Assembly (NCBI RefSeq): GCF_900114375.1
Contig: NZ_FOSV01000014.1
Location: 62,001 to 126,000 of the forward strand
Direction: 5' to 3'
Length of the DNA: 64,000 bases
Source: Methylorubrum salsuginis
GTDB taxonomy: Bacteria; Pseudomonadota; Alphaproteobacteria; Rhizobiales; Beijerinckiaceae
Shown here: positions 46,191 to 54,446 of the stretch, one piece after another
Layout of the letters: each line of letters starts with the position of its first letter
Numbering within the stretch: the first letter of the stretch is position 1
Position numbers and translations under genes: made by a program
Notes under the pieces: model-generated
Database searches by the model: none
The model's input: only the letters and a program-made list of their open reading frames with translations
Told to the model about the DNA's origin: nothing

Positions 46191-46236
46191 GCATCGGCTT
46201 TTTCGAAAGCCGTTTCCCACCGTTCGGGCCGAGGTC
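46191..46236. repeat. 46-bp palindromic repeat, copy 2 (inside the che operon)
   Basis: Aligned to the reverse complement of 20535-20580 it keeps the GCATCG end, the CTTTTTCGAAAGCCG core and the CCACCGTTCGGG part; the other arm is partly decayed (CCGAGGTC). It lies between cheY and cheB. Confidence 0.65.
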
Positions 46237-46272
46237 CTCAGCCGCCCCGGCTGTCGGACCGGTGGGTCTCGA

Positions 46273-46659
46273 TCAGGCGTGAGCGGATCGATGCACCGCG
46301 AAGCCGACCTGATCGAGCTTGGCCATCATGATCTCCCGGTCGAACGGCTTCATGATGTACTCGTCGGCGCCGGCCCGCAGGGCCCGGGCGATGGCGCCGA
46401 CATCGTTCTCGGTGGTGCAGAACAGGACCTTGGGCCGGTCGCCGCCGGGGGACTGGCGCAGGTTCCGCAGAACCTCGTAGCCGTCCATGTTCGGCATGTT
46501 CCAGTCGAGCACGATCACGGAGGGCATCGCCTCGGCGCACATCGCGAGTGCCTTTTCCCCGTCCTCGGCGTCGCGGACGCTGAAATCGAGGGTCTCCAGG
46601 ATCCGGCGGGCGACCTTTCGGATCACCGCGGAATCATCGACGACGAGACCGGTCCTCAT
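46273..46659 (-). CDS. cheY: CheY-like response regulator
   Basis: The 128-residue single receiver domain has the acidic pair in VVDDSAVIRK and the phospho-acceptor Asp in VIVLDWNMPNMDGYEVL. The switch Thr/Ser region is LFCTTENDVG and the Lys is in YIMKPFD. It has no output domain. In a che operon it is the likely CheA substrate that signals to the flagellar motor or another target. The DWNMP loop and lone-receiver form are common among alphaproteobacterial CheY-type regulators. It starts 11 bp after the cheW stop. Confidence 0.93.
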   Translation of the reverse strand: MRTGLVVDDSAVIRKVARRILETLDFSVRDAEDGEKALAMCAEAMPSVIVLDWNMPNMDGYEVLRNLRQSPGGDRPKVLFCTTENDVGAIARALRAGADEYIMKPFDREIMMAKLDQVGFAVHRSAHA

Positions 46660-46670
46660 CGCGCGCCTCC

Positions 46671-47153
46671 TCAGGCGACCTTGGCGTCGCGCTTGGCGTC
46701 GCCGAAGGCGAGCAGCGCGTCGACGTCGAGGATGACGAGCAGGCGCCCGTCGAGGCGGTGGACGCCGTGCGAGATGTCGCGCCAGCGCGGATCGAGATTG
46801 ATCGGCACCGGCTCGTGGGTCTCGGCACCGAGCTTCAGCACCTCGCCGACGCCGTCGACGATGAGGGCGAAGGTCTCGCCCGCCTGCTCCAGGCCGATCG
46901 CCATCTGGGCCGCGCCGGCCTCCCGCTCGGGGAGGCTGAGGCGCCGACGCAGGCAGAGCGCGGTGACGACGCGCCCGCGCAGGTTCAGGAGGCCGACGAT
47001 CTCCTTCGGCGCCAGCGGCACCGGGGTGATGCCGGCGGGCACGAACACGTCGTGCACCCGGTCGATGGTGAGACCGAACATGGTCTCTCCGACGAACACC
47101 GTGACGTAGTCGGTGGTGTCGGCGGGGGCGGCGTTGGCGTTGGCGGCCTGCAT
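46671..47153 (-). CDS. cheW: Chemotaxis coupling protein CheW
   Basis: The 160-residue protein is a single CheW domain: YVTVFVGETMFGLTIDRVHDVFVPAGITPVPLAP, then EIVGLLNLRGRVVTALCLRRRLSLPE, then FALIVDGVGEVLKL and RLDGRLLVILDVDALL. It links CheA to receptors. The N-terminal 15 residues are Ala/Asn-rich. It lies 30 bp after cheA and 11 bp before cheY. No receptor gene is in the window, so the input must come from elsewhere. Confidence 0.94.
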   Translation of the reverse strand: MQAANANAAPADTTDYVTVFVGETMFGLTIDRVHDVFVPAGITPVPLAPKEIVGLLNLRGRVVTALCLRRRLSLPEREAGAAQMAIGLEQAGETFALIVDGVGEVLKLGAETHEPVPINLDPRWRDISHGVHRLDGRLLVILDVDALLAFGDAKRDAKVA

Positions 47154-47183
47154 GGGACTGGGTCTCGCTACGTCAGGACAGGA

Positions 47184-49922
47184 TCAGGCGGCGCGGGCGA
47201 GACCGGGCTCGCCGATCTCGGCGAGGGCGGCCAGCAGGCCCGAACGGTCGAACTTCGCCACGAGGTCGCTGATGGCGAGCTTGCGGGCCTGCTCGATCGC
47301 CTCGGGCCCGACCGTCCCGGTCAGCGCCACCACCGGCATCTCGGCCAGCCGCCCGCCGGCCTTGCGCATGGCGCCGACGAGGTCGAAGCCGCTGCGGCCG
47401 GGCATGTCGAGGTCGCTGACCACGAGGTCGATGCCGGCGTTGGACAACAGCGCCTTGAGGGCCTCGTCGGCGCTCGCCGCCACGCTCACGCTGTAGCCCG
47501 CCGCCTTGAGCACGGGGGTGAGCATGTCGCGGAAGAAGGCCGAGTCGTCGACCAGCAGGAGCGAGGGCGCCTTGACGGCGGCCTTGCGGGGACCCCGCGC
47601 CCAGTCGTCGTAGGCGAGCGGCAGGAAGTGAGCGATGTTGATGATGTCGGTGGCCCGGCCCCGCAGCACCGCCGAGCCGATGAGGTCGGAGCGGTCGGCG
47701 GCGATCTCGATGTCGAGGCGCTCCTCGACGATGTCGACGATCTCGTCCACCACGAGGCCCATCGCCCGGTCGCCGTCGGAGAACACCACGAGCGCCTGGT
47801 TGCCCTCGGTGCGCAGCGCGATCGTCGGGTCGGCGGGGACCAGCGGCATCAGGCGGCCGCGGTACTGGATGAGCGGACGCCCGCCCAGCCACTCGATCTT
47901 GGCCGCGTCGATCTCCTCCAGACGGGTGACCAGCGAGAGCGGCACCGCCTTGAAGCCGCCCGAGCCGCCCTTGAACACCAGCAGCGTCGCCTTGGCGTCG
48001 CCCGCCTCGATCTCCTCGCCCTCGGCCTCGGCGACCGCGCCCGACTGCGCGCTCTGGCCGACGAGCTTGGCCACGCCGTTGGGATCGACGATGAGCACCA
48101 CGGCACCGTCGCCGAGGATTGTGTTGCCGGCAAACAGCGGGATGTGGCGCAGCTTCGACGACATCGGCTTCACGACGATCTCTTCCGTGTGGAAGACCTC
48201 GTCCACGAGTACGCCGAAGCGCTGGCGGCCGACCTGGGCGACGACGACGAAGCCGGATTCGACCACCTCGCCCTCTTCCACCGTCGCTTGGCCCCGCATC
48301 AGCCCCTGGAGGGTGACGATCGGCAGGAGCCTTTCGCGCAGGCGCAGGACGGGCGCGCCGTTGATGCGCTCGATGGCGTTGGCGCCTTCCTTGGCGCCCT
48401 TGGCATCGACCCGCACCAGCTCCAGCACCGCGATCTGCGGCACCGCGTAGCGCTGCGCGCCGGCCTTGACGATGAGCGCCGAGACGATGGCGAGCGTCAG
48501 CGGGATCTTGATGGTGAAGGTGGTGCCGCGGCCGAGTTCGGTCGCGATGTCGACCACGCCGCCGATGGTCTCGATGTTGGTCTTGACCACGTCCATGCCG
48601 ACGCCGCGGCCGGAGACCGAGGTGACGGCCTTGGCGGTCGAGAAGCCGGCGTGGAAGATGAACTTCGCGACCTGCGCGTCGGTCATCTTCTCGACTTCCG
48701 CCGCCGGGGCGAGGTTGCGCTCGACCGCCTTCTTGCGGATGGCGGCCAGATCCAGGCCCTTGCCGTCGTCGGCGATCTCGATCGTGATCGTGCCGCCCTC
48801 GTGATAGGCGGACAGACGGATCGTGCCGCGGGCGGGCTTGCCCGCCTTGATGCGCTCGTTGGTGGCCTCGATGCCGTGGTCGGCCGAGTTGCGCACCATG
48901 TGGGTGAGCGGGTCCTTGATGACGTCGAGGACCTGGCGGTCGAGTTCGGTCTCGGCGCCGGACATCACCAGCTCGATGCCCTTGCCGAGTTCGGCCGAGA
49001 GGTCGCGCACGACGCGGGGCAGCTTCTGCCACGCATTGCCGATCGGCTGCATGCGCGTCTTCATGACGCCTTCCTGCAGCTCGGCGGTGACGTGGGAGAG
49101 CCGCTGCAGCGGCACCTTGTAGCCGGAATCCTCGTGGCGGCGGGCGATCTCGAGGAGCTGGTTGCGGGTCAGCACCAGCTCGGACACCATCGTCATCAGG
49201 TGCTCGATGGTGTCGACGTTCACGCGGATCGTCTGCACCTTGGCGATGGCGCCCTCACCGCCCTCGGCGGCGGGCGCGGACGACGGCGCGGCCGCAGCGC
49301 GGGGGGCGGCCGGCTCGGGCGCCTCCTCGGCGGGCATCTCGAAGGCGGGCGCCGGCTCGACGGACGGCGCGTAGGACACCGGCGCCGGAGGCGGCTCGGC
49401 GGAAAAGTCGTCGGGGCCGGGCGCTTCCATGAAGGCCCGCTCCAATTCGTCGAGGGAGACCTCGCCGGGCTTCAGCTCACGCTCGACCGGGGGCGGCAGC
49501 ACGATGGCGGCGGGCGCGGGCGCCGGGGCAGGGGCGGCGGCGGGCGTCTCGTCGGAGGCCATCTTCTCGAGGGCGCCGATCAGGTCGTCGTCGGAGCCGG
49601 CGGGCTCGGAGCCGGTGGCTTCGAGGTCGCCGAGAATCGCCTTGAGGCGGTCCAGCGTCGCCAGGATCAGGGTCACGGAGGCGCCGCTGACCGGATAGCC
49701 GTCGCGGAAGCGGCCCATCAGGGTCTCGGCGGCATGCGCCAGGGCTTCCAGCCGCGGCAGGCCGAGGAAGCCGCAGGTGCCCTTGATGGTATGCACCAGC
49801 CGGAAAATGTTGCGCAGGATCTGCTGGTTGTTCGGATCCTGCTCGAAACGGACCAGCTCCGCATCGACCGTGTCCAGATGCTCGGCGCTCTCGACCAGGA
49901 ACTCGCGAAGCAGATCGTCCAT
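47184..49922 (-). CDS. cheA: Hybrid chemotaxis histidine kinase CheA with C-terminal receiver domain
   Basis: The 912-residue protein has an HPt domain (phospho-His44 in RLVHTIKGT) and a Pro/Ala-rich linker (to about 250). The dimerisation/kinase core has N-box LTHMVRNSADHGIE, G-boxes ADDGKGLDLAAIRKKA and SGRGVGMDVV. CheW-like regions follow: one after the kinase and a second with LPLVPADPTIALR and VVDEIVDIVEERLDIEI. A C-terminal receiver (LLVDDSAFFRDML, DLVVSDLDMPGRSGFDLV) ends the protein. A receiver fused to CheA is typical of alternative or Frz/Pil-like chemosensory systems rather than the classic E. coli system. It starts 127 bp after chpT. Confidence 0.94.
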   Translation of the reverse strand: MDDLLREFLVESAEHLDTVDAELVRFEQDPNNQQILRNIFRLVHTIKGTCGFLGLPRLEALAHAAETLMGRFRDGYPVSGASVTLILATLDRLKAILGDLEATGSEPAGSDDDLIGALEKMASDETPAAAPAPAPAPAAIVLPPPVERELKPGEVSLDELERAFMEAPGPDDFSAEPPPAPVSYAPSVEPAPAFEMPAEEAPEPAAPRAAAAPSSAPAAEGGEGAIAKVQTIRVNVDTIEHLMTMVSELVLTRNQLLEIARRHEDSGYKVPLQRLSHVTAELQEGVMKTRMQPIGNAWQKLPRVVRDLSAELGKGIELVMSGAETELDRQVLDVIKDPLTHMVRNSADHGIEATNERIKAGKPARGTIRLSAYHEGGTITIEIADDGKGLDLAAIRKKAVERNLAPAAEVEKMTDAQVAKFIFHAGFSTAKAVTSVSGRGVGMDVVKTNIETIGGVVDIATELGRGTTFTIKIPLTLAIVSALIVKAGAQRYAVPQIAVLELVRVDAKGAKEGANAIERINGAPVLRLRERLLPIVTLQGLMRGQATVEEGEVVESGFVVVAQVGRQRFGVLVDEVFHTEEIVVKPMSSKLRHIPLFAGNTILGDGAVVLIVDPNGVAKLVGQSAQSGAVAEAEGEEIEAGDAKATLLVFKGGSGGFKAVPLSLVTRLEEIDAAKIEWLGGRPLIQYRGRLMPLVPADPTIALRTEGNQALVVFSDGDRAMGLVVDEIVDIVEERLDIEIAADRSDLIGSAVLRGRATDIINIAHFLPLAYDDWARGPRKAAVKAPSLLLVDDSAFFRDMLTPVLKAAGYSVSVAASADEALKALLSNAGIDLVVSDLDMPGRSGFDLVGAMRKAGGRLAEMPVVALTGTVGPEAIEQARKLAISDLVAKFDRSGLLAALAEIGEPGLARAA

Positions 49923-50049
49923 GGGAGGTACTCGTCAAACGCACACGAAAGGACGTGCGGGGAGCACTCTCGCCTTGGAAAGTTAGTGAAGCGTTTCGGG
50001 ACGGGCGGAAAACTCAGATAACCGGTCAAAGTCCTCCGCCGTCCGCGGC

Positions 50050-50796
50050 TTAGGCCAGTTGGGTGTCCGAGGGCGGGGCGCTGTCGGAGGGGCGCTCGTC
50101 CTCCACGCTCGGGGCCGGCGCGCCGGGCAGGCCGACCTTGGTCTCGGTCGGCTTGGCGGTGATCGTCACCTCGTCGCCCTCGATCACGAAGCGCACGTCC
50201 ATGGCGGCGGCCCGCGCCACGAGGCCGGCATAGAACGGCAGGATGCCGTGGGCATCGACCGTGCCGCCCTCCGGCGTGCCGGCGATCAGCGCCTCGACAT
50301 GGTTCGGGATGCGGGCGTGGCTGCCCTTCGAGCGCAGGGTGAAGGTCGGGGCGTCGCCGTCGCCCGCGACCTTCACGTCGATATGGCCGCCCCGCGGGAT
50401 CGCGGTCGAGGCGATGACGACGAGGTTGAGCAGCAGCTTGACCTTGTTCTTCGGGAACAGGGCCTGCGGCGCGCTCCACGAGAGCTGGGTCTTCTCGTCG
50501 GCGAACATGGCGCGCGAGACCTTCTCGGCATCGGCCAGATCGATCGAGGCGCCCGCCGAGCCCGCCGCCCCGAAGGCGATGCGGGCGAACTGGATCCGGG
50601 CCGAGGCGGTCTTGGCGCTCTTGCGGATCAGGTCGAGGGCGAAGTCGCGCATCGAGGGGTCGTTGTCGTCCTCCAGCACCTCCAGCCCGTTCACGATGGC
50701 GCCGATCGGGCTGATCACGTCGTGGCAGACGCGCGAGCACAGGAGCGCCGAGAGGTCGAGGCTGTCGAGGGTGAGGCTGGTGCTGGGGCCGCTCAT
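50050..50796 (-). CDS. chpT: ChpT-type histidine phosphotransferase
   Basis: The 248-residue protein has the pseudo-kinase HPt form of ChpT. The phospho-histidine is H25 in SRVCHDVISPIGAIVNGLEVL, followed by a degenerate ATPase-like fold (KVKLLLNLVVIASTAIPRGGHIDVKV). In alphaproteobacteria ChpT relays phosphate from CckA to CtrA and CpdR, controlling the cell cycle and often motility genes. Here it is immediately upstream of cheA on the same strand. The ATG at 50796 starts MSGPSTSLTLDSLDLSALLC. Paralogues of this fold exist, so the CtrA role is likely but not proven. Confidence 0.85.
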   Translation of the reverse strand: MSGPSTSLTLDSLDLSALLCSRVCHDVISPIGAIVNGLEVLEDDNDPSMRDFALDLIRKSAKTASARIQFARIAFGAAGSAGASIDLADAEKVSRAMFADEKTQLSWSAPQALFPKNKVKLLLNLVVIASTAIPRGGHIDVKVAGDGDAPTFTLRSKGSHARIPNHVEALIAGTPEGGTVDAHGILPFYAGLVARAAAMDVRFVIEGDEVTITAKPTETKVGLPGAPAPSVEDERPSDSAPPSDTQLA

Positions 50797-51130
50797 GGCA
50801 CGCTCCGTTGCCGGATGTCGCGGGCAAGCCGCGAGGTCTGATCCGATGTCGTCGCCCGCCCGATCCGCTTCATGACACGCGACATGACGTACGGCCGGCA
50901 GGACGTCCGGGCACCGATAGTCATGGAAGGCGGCTTTGGAAAGGCACACTCTTCCGTCCAGATTTGTCCCAAGTTGTATTCCAAGACGCCGGGAGCCGGA
51001 TCGCGCGGCCCGCCATTCAGCCGGGAGTCAGGCCGGGGCGCGATACTTGCCTGCCCCGTCGACGGCCCCCGGCATGCCTGCCCGACCTTGCGCGACCGAT
51101 CACCCGCCCTCCACCGCTGATGACCCCGCG
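50797..51130. other. Divergent intergenic region between chpT and cysQ
   Basis: These 334 bases should hold the promoters of the che operon (minus) and cysQ (plus). Around 50935-50990 the sequence is locally AT-richer (GGAAAGGCACACTCTTCC, TTTGTCCCAAGTTGTATTCC) and is the best promoter candidate. No gene and no clear CtrA box (TTAA-N7-TTAA) was seen. Confidence 0.4.
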
Positions 51131-52039
51131 ATGACCGCCCCCGACCCGTTCCCCGCGCTTCACCCGACGGCCCCCGTGCCGGAGTCCCTGCGCGATCCCG
51201 TGGCCCGGACGCTCGCCGGCATCGCCTGCGAAGCCGGACGCATCCTGCGGGGCTATCACGGCGGCGACTGCCCGCACGTGGTCAAGCCCGATGGCTCGCC
51301 CGCGAGCCTCGCCGACGCCCGCTCGGAGGAACTGATCGTCGCCGCCCTGGAGAGCCGCTTTCCCGGCATCCCGGTGATCGCTGAGGAGACCTCCTGCACG
51401 GCGCCGCCCGCGCCGCTGTTCTTCCTCGTCGATCCCCTCGACGGCACCCGCGACTTCCTGGCGGGCCACGACCAATACTGCGTCAACATCTGCCTCGTGC
51501 AGGGCGACCGGCCGGTCGCCGCCGCGCTCGCCGCGCCGGGCCTCGGCCGGGTCTGGGCGGCGGGCACCACCGCCCGCGAGGCGGCGATCGTCGAGGGCCG
51601 TCCCGCCGCCTTCCACCCGGTCGCGGTGCGCGAGGCCCCCGCGGGCGGCCCCGTCGCCCTGGTGAGCCGCCTGCACGGCGACAGCGCCACCGACGCCTGC
51701 CTGGAGCGCCTCGCCGTGGGGGAGCGCCGCGTCACCTCCTCGGCGGTCAAGTTCTGCCTGATCGCCGCGGGCGAGGCCGACGTCTACGTGCGTTGCGCCC
51801 CCACCATGGAATGGGACACGGCCGCCGGCGATCACGTGCTGACCATGGCGGGCGGACGCGTCGTCGGGCCCGACGGCGGCACCGTGACCTACGGGCATTA
51901 CGGCCGCTTCTACCGCAACGGCCCCTTCGCCGCCCTCGGCTCGGCCCGCTACCACGACGAGATCGACCTGCCGCGGGAGGCCGCCGTCACCTATTTCGAC
52001 CGCCGCCGGGCGGGCGAGGCGGTCGCCCCGTCCTCTTAA
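51131..52039 (+). CDS. cysQ: 3'(2'),5'-bisphosphate nucleotidase CysQ / inositol monophosphatase family
   Basis: The 302-residue protein has the IMPase metal motifs: PVIAEETS (first acidic pair), FFLVDPLDGTRDFLAG (DPxDGT) and MEWDTAAGDHVLTMAGG (WDxxAxD). The CysQ branch dephosphorylates 3'-phosphoadenosine 5'-phosphate, a by-product of sulfate assimilation. Distinction from other inositol phosphatase-like enzymes rests on overall similarity only. The ATG at 51131 is chosen because the protein then begins a few residues before the conserved helix; a longer upstream frame is non-coding in character. Confidence 0.88.
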   Translation: MTAPDPFPALHPTAPVPESLRDPVARTLAGIACEAGRILRGYHGGDCPHVVKPDGSPASLADARSEELIVAALESRFPGIPVIAEETSCTAPPAPLFFLVDPLDGTRDFLAGHDQYCVNICLVQGDRPVAAALAAPGLGRVWAAGTTAREAAIVEGRPAAFHPVAVREAPAGGPVALVSRLHGDSATDACLERLAVGERRVTSSAVKFCLIAAGEADVYVRCAPTMEWDTAAGDHVLTMAGGRVVGPDGGTVTYGHYGRFYRNGPFAALGSARYHDEIDLPREAAVTYFDRRRAGEAVAPSS

Positions 52040-52177
52040 CGCCTCGTTAACTCAAACTTGACTTGATCGGGGCGTCGTTGCGCGCATCCTCGCCGGACTT
52101 CAAGTCCGGTGGGACGCGCCCGCGTCGCGTCCCGGATGCTCGGCACCGGAGGTCGGCGACGCCGAGGGAGACCGACC

Positions 52178-52786
52178 ATGCCGCACGATTCCCGCGCCAC
52201 CCGCCGCGCCGCGCTCTTGGGCCTTGCCCCTTTGGGCCTTGCGCTTTTGGGCCTCGCCGCCGGCGCCGCGCCGGCAGGGGCCGTCGATGACGGGGGCCGG
52301 CCCGAAACCTTCCGTCCCTCGGAGGTCGTCGAGAACGGGCACCGCTTCTTCGGCAGCGTGTCGCGGGGGCTGGCGCTCACCATCGAGGAGGCGACCCGGC
52401 GCTGGGGCGAGCCCAACGGCTACATCCTGGGCCAGGAGGCCTCGGGCGCCATCGTCGGCGGTCTACGCTACGGCGAGGGTACGCTCTACACCCGCAATGC
52501 CGGGCAGCGCCGCATCTACTGGCAGGGGCCGACGCTGGGCTTCGATGTCGGCGGCGATGGCGCGCGCACCATGATGCTCGTCTACAACCTGCCCGCCGTG
52601 TCCGGCCTGTACCACCGCTTCGGCGGGGTCGATGGCTCGGCCTACTTCATCGGCGGCTTCGGCATGACCGCGGTCACCGACGGCGGCGTCGTGGTGGTGC
52701 CGATCCGCTCCGGCGTCGGCGCCCGCCTCGGCATCAATGTCGGCTATCTGAAGTTCACCAGCCGCCCCACTTGGAATCCTTTCTAG
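52178..52786 (+). CDS. eipA: Envelope integrity protein EipA (DUF1134)
   Basis: The 202-residue protein has a twin-arginine-containing signal peptide (RRAALLGLAPLGLALLG) and then the DUF1134 domain. Marks are RPSEVVENGHRFFGSVSRGLALTIEEATRRWGEPNGYILGQEASGAIVGGLRYGEGTLY and a strand-rich C-terminus. In Brucella, EipA is a periplasmic small beta-barrel protein needed for cell envelope integrity. Length and motif order agree. The ATG at 52178 has GAGGGAG about 10 bases before it. It stands alone among envelope-related genes. Confidence 0.92.
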   Translation: MPHDSRATRRAALLGLAPLGLALLGLAAGAAPAGAVDDGGRPETFRPSEVVENGHRFFGSVSRGLALTIEEATRRWGEPNGYILGQEASGAIVGGLRYGEGTLYTRNAGQRRIYWQGPTLGFDVGGDGARTMMLVYNLPAVSGLYHRFGGVDGSAYFIGGFGMTAVTDGGVVVVPIRSGVGARLGINVGYLKFTSRPTWNPF

Positions 52787-52806
52787 CCCGCCTCCGCAGG
52801 CTCGGA

Positions 52807-52881
52807 GCATCGGCCCGACCGACGAGGCCGGCTTTCGGAAAAAAGCCGAGGCCCGCCGCGCGGGGCGCTTTTCGCGCCCGG
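52807..52881. repeat. 46-bp palindromic repeat copy 3 joined to a fragment of the dispersed repeat
   Basis: 52807-52852 (GCATCGGCCCGA ... GGCTTTCGGAAAAAAGCCGAGGC) is the third copy of the palindromic family. It runs straight into CCGCCGCGCGGGGCGCTTTTCGCGCCCGG, which matches the right end of 20481-20644. This again shows the two repeats in contact. Confidence 0.65.
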
Positions 52882-52996
52882 AACGGCTCCGGTACCGGAA
52901 CCGTTCTGAACCCGGACACTTGCCTCCGCGGCGGCAAGCCGGGCAAAAGACCGGCGGCCGGATGGACCGGTTGAAGGCCGCACGAGGGCGCCCCGC

Positions 52997-53677
52997 GTGA
53001 TCGAGACCGTGATGATCTTCGGGCTCGGCTTCCTGCTGGCGAGCCTGTGCGCCCTGATCGCCCTGCCCACCGTCAACGCCCGCGCGACCCGGCTGGCCCG
53101 GCGGCGCATCGAGGCGACGCTTCCCGTGAGCACCGCCGAGGTCGCCGCCGAGCGCGACCACCTGCGGGCCGAGTTCGCGGTCGCGCGGCGCCGGCTGGAA
53201 CGCCGGGCGGAAGCCGAGGCGGCCAAGCGCCACGCCGAGATGGCCGCACTCGGCGCCCGCACCATGGAGGCCGAGACGGCGGTGGCGGCGCGGCTGCGCA
53301 GCGAGGCCGAGCTGGCCCGTGCCCAAGAGAGGATCGCCGGGCTCGACACGGATCTGGCGGCGACCAGGGAAGAGGGCGAGGTCGGGCTCGCCACCTTGCA
53401 CGCCCTGGAGGAGGCCCACCGCTCCGTCCTCGACCGCCTCAAGGCCACCCGGCGGACGCTCGCCGCCGACCCGCCGACGGCCGCCGCCCCGGCTTCGGAC
53501 GAGGCCGCGGCCCTGCGCGCGGAATTGGAGGCGGCCCGCACCGCGCTCGCCGCCCGCGGCAGCGACGACACCGCGGAGCTGCGCCGACGCATCGGCGAGC
53601 TCGCCGACGCCCTCGCCCGCCCGGACCGCCTGCCGAATGTCGGCGCCTTCCCGGTCTCCGCCGTGGCGGAGCGCTGA
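52997..53677 (+). CDS. Single-pass membrane coiled-coil protein of unknown function
   Basis: The 226-residue protein starts at GTG 52997. It has one N-terminal membrane helix (MIFGLGFLLASLCALIALPTV). A juxtamembrane segment RATRLARRRIEATLPVSTAEV follows, and a long Ala/Arg/Glu coiled coil from about 50 to 200 (AERDHLRAEFAVARRRLE, EAHRSVLDRLKATRRTL). Proteins with the same beginning are common in Bradyrhizobium and relatives, all unnamed. The layout suggests an inner-membrane scaffold facing the cytoplasm or periplasm, but no function can be given. Confidence 0.75.
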   Translation: MIETVMIFGLGFLLASLCALIALPTVNARATRLARRRIEATLPVSTAEVAAERDHLRAEFAVARRRLERRAEAEAAKRHAEMAALGARTMEAETAVAARLRSEAELARAQERIAGLDTDLAATREEGEVGLATLHALEEAHRSVLDRLKATRRTLAADPPTAAAPASDEAAALRAELEAARTALAARGSDDTAELRRRIGELADALARPDRLPNVGAFPVSAVAER

Positions 53678-53699
53678 CGGCTGGTCCGGCCAAGCCCCG

Positions 53700-53768
53700 T
53701 GCGCGGCGACGAAAGCCCCATGCGCGGCGACCAAGCCCGGTGCGCGGCGGCAGACCCGTGCGCGGCGG
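53700..53768. repeat. Four short tandem repeats with core TGCGCGGCG
   Basis: TGCGCGGCG begins at 53700, 53721, 53741 and 53759, each time within a C-rich spacer (AAGCCC or similar). Periods are 21, 20 and 18 bp. It lies in the 264-bp gap between two genes and is not inside a convincing frame. Confidence 0.7.
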
Positions 53769-53941
53769 CACCTGCCTGCGACGGGGGCGGCCCGGCCGAA
53801 AGCCGCTCCCTTGCGAGCGAGTTTCCGAATCCGTAACAGGAAAAACCATCTCGCGATGGTCGCGCGTCCGCCTTGTTTCGGACAAGCGGCAGGCTCATCG
53901 CGCCCGCCATCCCTCTCAAAAACCGCGATCGAGCGAACATC

Positions 53942-54217
53942 ATGGCCTTGAAGCTGACGTCTCTCGCCCTCGTGCTGTCGGGCGCGGCCGCCCTCCTGAT
54001 CGCGCCGGCGCAGGCGCAGCAATCGAAGCGCGGCAACGAGACCCTGAAGAAGTACTGCACCGGCGATTACCTGAGCTATTGCGGCAATCTCGATCCGGAC
54101 GATCCGGCCACCGACCAGTGCTTCAAGACCAACTGGGCCAAGCTCTCCGAGAATTGCCGCCGCGCCATCGACGCCTACACCCCGCCGAAGGATTCTTCGT
54201 CGCGCAAGAAGGGCTGA
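53942..54217 (+). CDS. Small secreted cysteine-rich-repeat protein
   Basis: The 91-residue protein has a signal peptide (MALKLTSLALVLSGAAALLIAPAQAQ). The mature part of about 65 residues has four cysteines: KYCTGDYLSYCGNLDP, then DQCFKTNWAKLSENCRRAI. This is the pattern of the GLG1-type cysteine-rich repeat, probably with two disulfides. The C-terminus is short and basic. Similar small periplasmic proteins occur across Rhizobiales without known role. The ATG at 53942 gives the proper signal peptide. Confidence 0.75.
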   Translation: MALKLTSLALVLSGAAALLIAPAQAQQSKRGNETLKKYCTGDYLSYCGNLDPDDPATDQCFKTNWAKLSENCRRAIDAYTPPKDSSSRKKG

Positions 54218-54291
54218 CCGGCGGACGGGAGCGATCGCTCGAAGCGGGCGGCAGCACCGTTCGGCCAAGCGCGAACAGCGGCCTCGGCATC

Positions 54292-54334
54292 GAGCGCATC
54301 GTCCTGGATCCGACATCCAAGGCGAGGCTCGAGG
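54292..54334. repeat. Dispersed repeat, copy 2 (matches 46141-46180)
   Basis: GAGCGCATCGTCCTGGATCC then GACATCCAAGGCGAGGCTCGAGG aligns with the copy in the che operon. The two copies share GCATCGT, CTGGAT, CATCCA and GCGAGGCTC/ACGAGGCTC in the same order. Confidence 0.5.
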
Positions 54335-54446
54335 GCGCGGAGGCGGCCGCCGCCGCCTGAGGCCCGCACAAAAACCTTCGCGCGGCGGGCCTTCAACGGC
54401 TAAGCTGGCGCCGGACCCTCTGCCGGAACCTTGGCCGGAAACGCCG

